Below the pieces are notes generated by a model, which was not told where the DNA came from, made no database searches, and saw nothing but the letters and a program-made list of their open reading frames with translations. From contig OZ244933.1 of NCBI GenBank assembly GCA_965222065.1, forward strand, positions 2,294,001-2,358,000: a DNA stretch of 64,000 bases. The letters are read 5' to 3'. The position numbers and the translations under genes are program-made. Source of the DNA: GM7GCV1 sp965222065. GTDB lineage: Bacteria; Pseudomonadota; Gammaproteobacteria; Pseudomonadales; GM7GCV1. Positions 60,701-64,000 of the stretch are shown piece after piece; within the stretch, counting starts at the first letter, position 1; each line of letters begins with the position of its first letter.

Positions 60701-61753
60701 GTGAACCAGGAATCCTTATACTTCGTTTTTCCCGGTCAATTGGACAGGCCGACTGGTGGTTATCACTATGATCGCCGTCTGATCCGGGAGTTACAGCAGC
60801 AGGGAATGGGCGTTGAACTGATTTCCCTGTCAGACCTGTTCCCATTTCCTGACGACCAGGCCTTGGAGCAGGCGCGCATGGCCTTCGAGAGCATGCCTGA
60901 TAACGCGGTAGTGATCGCCGACGGGCTGGCCTTTGGTGTACTGGACGAGCTTGCAGAATCTCAGGCACAGCGCTTGCGGATTATTGCGTTGTGTCACCAT
61001 CCATTGACGTATGAATCCGGTCTTGATCCGACCCAGCAACAGCAGTTTCAAATCTCTGAGCAGCGAGCCTTGCAGGCGGCTCAGGCCGTGCTGGTCACCA
61101 GCGACTTTACCCGGAAAGCACTGATCTCAGAATTCTCCATGGCACCGAACAGGGTAGTCGTGGCTCGCCCGGGTACCGAACCATCATCATTCGCACCCTG
61201 TGACGGCAATCCGCTGCGTTTGCTGACCGTTGCCTCGCTGACTCGTCGCAAGGCTCACGATGTATTGATCGATGCACTTGCATCTCTTAGGGATGTGTCC
61301 TGGCAGGCACGATTTGTGGGGGGGTACGACTTTGATCCGGCCTGGAGCGATACATTGCAGCAACAGGTGAACCGACTGCAACTGCAGGACCGTGTTCATT
61401 TTGTTGGAGTCGTGGACGACCTTGAGACGGAGTTTCAAAATGCCGACCTGTTCGTGCTGCCTTCCCGATTTGAAGGTTACGGCATGGTGTTCGCCGAGGC
61501 ACTGGCGGCGGGTTTGCCTGTAATTGCTGCGCGGGCGGGTGCCGTGCCTGATGTGGTGCCTGAATCTGCCGGGCTGCTGGTGCCGCCCGATGATATCGAC
61601 GCCCTCACTGAGGCGCTGTATAAACTGCTAATCCACGAGGATCTGCGTCGGCAACTGCAGGCCGGCGCACGTGATGCCGCTGCCAACCTGCCCGATTGGG
61701 CCGATTCTGCCCGGGTGGTAGCCAACCTGATTAAGGAAGTGCGAACACAATGA
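60701..61753 (+). CDS. GT4-family glycosyltransferase
   Basis: A 350-aa GT-B enzyme starting at GTG 60701 (NQESLYFVFPGQLDRPTGGY). The C-terminal GT4 signature is LPSRFEGYGMVFAEALAAG with the E-x7-E pair, followed by VIAARAGAVPDVV. It transfers a sugar to an unknown acceptor in the cytosol. The ATG of the next gene overlaps its stop. It is divergent from the GTP cyclohydrolase gene, sharing a 116-base regulatory gap. Confidence 0.9.
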   Translation: MNQESLYFVFPGQLDRPTGGYHYDRRLIRELQQQGMGVELISLSDLFPFPDDQALEQARMAFESMPDNAVVIADGLAFGVLDELAESQAQRLRIIALCHHPLTYESGLDPTQQQQFQISEQRALQAAQAVLVTSDFTRKALISEFSMAPNRVVVARPGTEPSSFAPCDGNPLRLLTVASLTRRKAHDVLIDALASLRDVSWQARFVGGYDFDPAWSDTLQQQVNRLQLQDRVHFVGVVDDLETEFQNADLFVLPSRFEGYGMVFAEALAAGLPVIAARAGAVPDVVPESAGLLVPPDDIDALTEALYKLLIHEDLRRQLQAGARDAAANLPDWADSARVVANLIKEVRTQ

Positions 61754-62562
61754 GTGGTTTCAGTATCGACTGGCTTGACCTGCGCGAAGACGCCGACCAT
61801 CGCGCCCGAGAGAGTCGCCTGCGGGAACAGGCTGTTGAGTGGCTGGCGTTTGACGCATCAGGCGATGACAGCACAGTGATTGTCGATCTGGGTGCCGGAA
61901 CGGGCTCGACCCTGCGCGCACTTGCCGTCCCCGACTCCACGGATTTTACCTGGCGGCTGGTGGACCACGATGAGACACTGCTGGCTGAAGCCGGGCGTCG
62001 TCATGACAGCAACCATCGGATTGAGACCTGCCTCGCGGACCTGTCCCGTATTGAAACCTTGCCATTGGCCGGAGCCCGGCTGGTAACGGCTTCCGCTCTG
62101 TTTGATTTGGTGTCGGCCGAATTTATCGATCAGCTCGCCAATGTTTTGCAGGTGCAATGCCAACAAAAGCCTGTCGGTCTTTACGCCGCCCTGAATTACG
62201 ATGGCCACACGCGCTGGACACCCGGGCACGAGATGGATGAAAGGGTCTTAAAAGCGTTCAATCGGGACCAGCGGACCGATAAGGGCTTTGGGCTCGCACT
62301 CGGACCGGACTCTGGTCGCGCAATCGCTAAGCGCTTCACCCAGGCTGGTTTCAGGGTGACTACTGCCAGCAGCCCCTGGGAACTGAATGGTGACGACCAG
62401 CCAGTTATAGATGCGCTGATTGTCGGCATTGCCGGCGCGGTTGAAAATGCGCCCGGGATAGATGCCGGGGCACTTGCCGACTGGGTTCGGTTTCGACTGG
62501 CCAACTCTGCGACTGGCACCTGCACGGTTGGGCATACCGACGTTTTGGCGCTGCCAGCGTAA
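61750..62562 (+). CDS. SAM-dependent methyltransferase
   Basis: A 270-aa class I methyltransferase. Motif I is VIVDLGAGTGSTLRAL, followed by WRLVDHDETLL and VTASALFDLVSAEFID. The C-terminal part is long and specific (LNYDGHTRWTPGHEMDERVL). The substrate is unknown. It is translationally coupled to the GT4 gene and probably modifies the same product. It is convergent with the FkbM gene. Confidence 0.87.
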   Translation: MSGFSIDWLDLREDADHRARESRLREQAVEWLAFDASGDDSTVIVDLGAGTGSTLRALAVPDSTDFTWRLVDHDETLLAEAGRRHDSNHRIETCLADLSRIETLPLAGARLVTASALFDLVSAEFIDQLANVLQVQCQQKPVGLYAALNYDGHTRWTPGHEMDERVLKAFNRDQRTDKGFGLALGPDSGRAIAKRFTQAGFRVTTASSPWELNGDDQPVIDALIVGIAGAVENAPGIDAGALADWVRFRLANSATGTCTVGHTDVLALPA

Positions 62563-62587
62563 CGATAATCTACCTGACTGGCGACAA

Positions 62588-63334
62588 TCAGCCGAGCCGC
62601 CTGGCATAGACATCGCCACTGCCTTCATGGGTCTTCTTCAGCCTCTGTACCATGTCTGCTGGCGTAAGCCACCGATCAAACCGCATGCGATGCGTCTCGC
62701 CAGGAGCGAGGTTGTACTCGTAGTTACCCAGGTCTTCCAGGCGGTGGATGCAAGCCAGTGCAATATCTATGGATGCCGGGATGTATTCAAACGACAGCGC
62801 CGCAAGCGGCCGCGACAACCCCTGTAATACGTCCAGCTCAAAGCCTTCGACATCAATTTTGCAGAACACCGGCTCGCCATGGGACTCGATCAGGGCATCG
62901 AGTGTGGTCACCGGTACCTTGACTTCCCGATCCCACTGTACCGACTGAAAGGACGGATCCTGCTGCACTTGGGAGATCCAGTCGCGCGACATCGTGGTTA
63001 CCGTGGGCGTGCGTGTGCTGATGAACAACGTCGCTTCGCCAGGTTCGGCACCAATGGCTTTTTCAATCAGGACAGTGTCCGCGTCGTGACCATAGCGACG
63101 TCCAAGCGATTGCATAAGCAGCGGCTGCGGTTCTACCGCCACGACGCTGGCTCCCAATGACCGCCAAGCCTGGATCCGGTTGCCAACATGGGCGCCAATT
63201 TCGAAACACAGGTCTCCCGGTCGGATAAACTGCCCGTAGCAACGCCGCATACGCGCTTGGCGCCCGGGGATGCCGTAGTACATCAGCATTGAACGCCACA
63301 ACCCAAATCGCTCCTGCCAGCCTTTCAGTGCCAT
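62588..63334 (-). CDS. FkbM-family methyltransferase
   Basis: A 248-aa SAM methyltransferase with CFEIGAHVGNRIQAWRSLGA (motif I), VVAVEPQPLLMQSL and VFCKIDVEGFELDVLQGL, the FkbM signature. The start at 63334 overlaps the stop of the upstream sulfatase-like gene (TAATG); an extended frame runs 23 codons upstream. It may methylate a sugar in an envelope polysaccharide or glycolipid. Confidence 0.87.
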   Translation of the reverse strand: MALKGWQERFGLWRSMLMYYGIPGRQARMRRCYGQFIRPGDLCFEIGAHVGNRIQAWRSLGASVVAVEPQPLLMQSLGRRYGHDADTVLIEKAIGAEPGEATLFISTRTPTVTTMSRDWISQVQQDPSFQSVQWDREVKVPVTTLDALIESHGEPVFCKIDVEGFELDVLQGLSRPLAALSFEYIPASIDIALACIHRLEDLGNYEYNLAPGETHRMRFDRWLTPADMVQRLKKTHEGSGDVYARRLG

Positions 63335-64000
63335 TAATTTACTTCCTCCATTGGTTCGGAGAATGCTTCTATAAAACGATCGCGGACAAGATCCATCCGC
63401 CAAACCGGTGCGTTTTCATCCGGCAGCAATCCCGGCTGCCAATGCCACTCGGCAATGGCGTCGATTACTGCCGGGTCACGCGCGATAAGATGCACCGGTA
63501 CATCTCGGCCTTGCGGATCACCGGAGACCATCGGAGCGGGTGGGTGATCCCCCATCACCAGCAACACCAGATCTTCATCGCCATACTCCTGAATGTAAGA
63601 CACCAGGGTATCCAGCATGTATTCAATGGACTGGCGGTAGTAGTCCCGTATCGAGTCCACCTCGCTCCAGACTTCTTCCGGGGTCGGGCCTGACTGTGCC
63701 TGTTCGTTGAATATGCGTCCGTCTTGCACCTGGTACCAGGGCACCAGACTGGCGATGGGCGTCCAGGGCGCGTGCGATGAAATCAGGGCAAGCTCTGCCA
63801 TCACTGGTGGCCGATCCTGACCGGTACGCTCCCGTTCTTGCAAGGCAGACCAGACATACTGGTCGGGCATGGTGACCCAGTTAAAGGGCAGCCCTTTATA
63901 GCCAAAGGTGTGGGCATTGTAGATTTTGTCGTAGCCGTAATAGGCACCCTCCGGCCAGGCCAGACTGATGGCGGGCATCGCCGCCACGGTGCGCCAGCCG
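63334..64000 (-). CDS. sulfatase/alkaline phosphatase-superfamily protein, N-terminus beyond window
   Basis: C-terminal 221 residues of a sulfatase-superfamily protein, open at the window edge, where it reads GWRTVAAMPAISLAWPEG. ALISSHAPWTPIASLVPW and LVLLVMGDHPPAPMVSG carry the late metal-binding Asp and His residues. The N-terminal half with the nucleophile is not seen. LTA-synthase-like members transfer phosphoglycerol or phosphoethanolamine to envelope glycans, so this one may decorate a product of this cluster or the OPGs. Confidence 0.8.
   Translation of the reverse strand, partial: GWRTVAAMPAISLAWPEGAYYGYDKIYNAHTFGYKGLPFNWVTMPDQYVWSALQERERTGQDRPPVMAELALISSHAPWTPIASLVPWYQVQDGRIFNEQAQSGPTPEEVWSEVDSIRDYYRQSIEYMLDTLVSYIQEYGDEDLVLLVMGDHPPAPMVSGDPQGRDVPVHLIARDPAVIDAIAEWHWQPGLLPDENAPVWRMDLVRDRFIEAFSEPMEEVN

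Noticed and set aside
1..64000. CRISPR array
   Set aside because: No regularly spaced repeats with unique spacers were seen on reading through the window.

Overview
The window looks like a gammaproteobacterial chromosome, probably from a marine or other free-living species. The reasons are an MSHA-type pilus locus, LolCDE, LpxK/KdsB lipopolysaccharide genes, the RoxA ribosomal oxygenase, OpgGH periplasmic glucan genes and a bacterioferritin/Bfd pair. I cannot place it to genus from sequence reading alone.

Layout: (1) 1-6.1 kb, minus strand: MSHA pilus genes mshL, mshN, mshE and mshG, with mshG cut by the window edge and no mshM between mshL and mshN. (2) 6.2-9.7 kb: a stand-alone cyclic-nucleotide-binding protein, a secreted protein of unknown function, an SDR reductase and a spermidine-synthase-like protein. 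(3) 9.7-18.6 kb: a loosely packed accessory stretch with an alginate-lyase-like protein, two exported TIM-barrel amidohydrolases, a cupin, a Tsx-like porin, a Gfo/Idh/MocA oxidoreductase and a MipA/OmpV protein. It also holds a broken copy of an amidohydrolase end and the C-terminal relic of a tyrosine recombinase. (4) 18.8-42.3 kb: core genes, including trhO, roxA, a frameshifted cysZ, the MoxR-DUF58-TgpA operon, lolCDE, comEC-exbB-exbD-lpxK-kdsB-LMW-PTP-murB, bfd/bfr with Fur-like sites, uvrC and pgsA.

(5) 42.6-51.6 kb: an integrated element of about 8.9 kb in a tRNA-Leu(TAA) gene, bounded by a 57-bp exact direct repeat. It carries an integrase, an AlpA-like regulator, a Rep_trans-type replication initiator, a Hachiman/AbpAB-type defence pair, an HNH protein with PUA/EVE-like N-terminal regions, a MazG-like pyrophosphohydrolase and two genes of unknown function. 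It reads as a small mobile defence island.

(6) 51.7-64 kb: cytochrome b561, opgGH, and then a dense two-strand cluster. The minus strand has GTP cyclohydrolase II, a RibD-type reductase, an MDR dehydrogenase and a PTPS/QueD homologue with Glu in place of the catalytic Cys. The plus strand has a CDP-alcohol phosphatidyltransferase, a flippase-like protein, a GT4 glycosyltransferase and a methyltransferase. An FkbM methyltransferase and a partial sulfatase-superfamily protein follow. The set suggests an uncharacterised pathway that makes a GTP-derived pterin or pyrimidine compound, possibly linked to a membrane glycolipid. It is my strongest candidate for an undescribed system.
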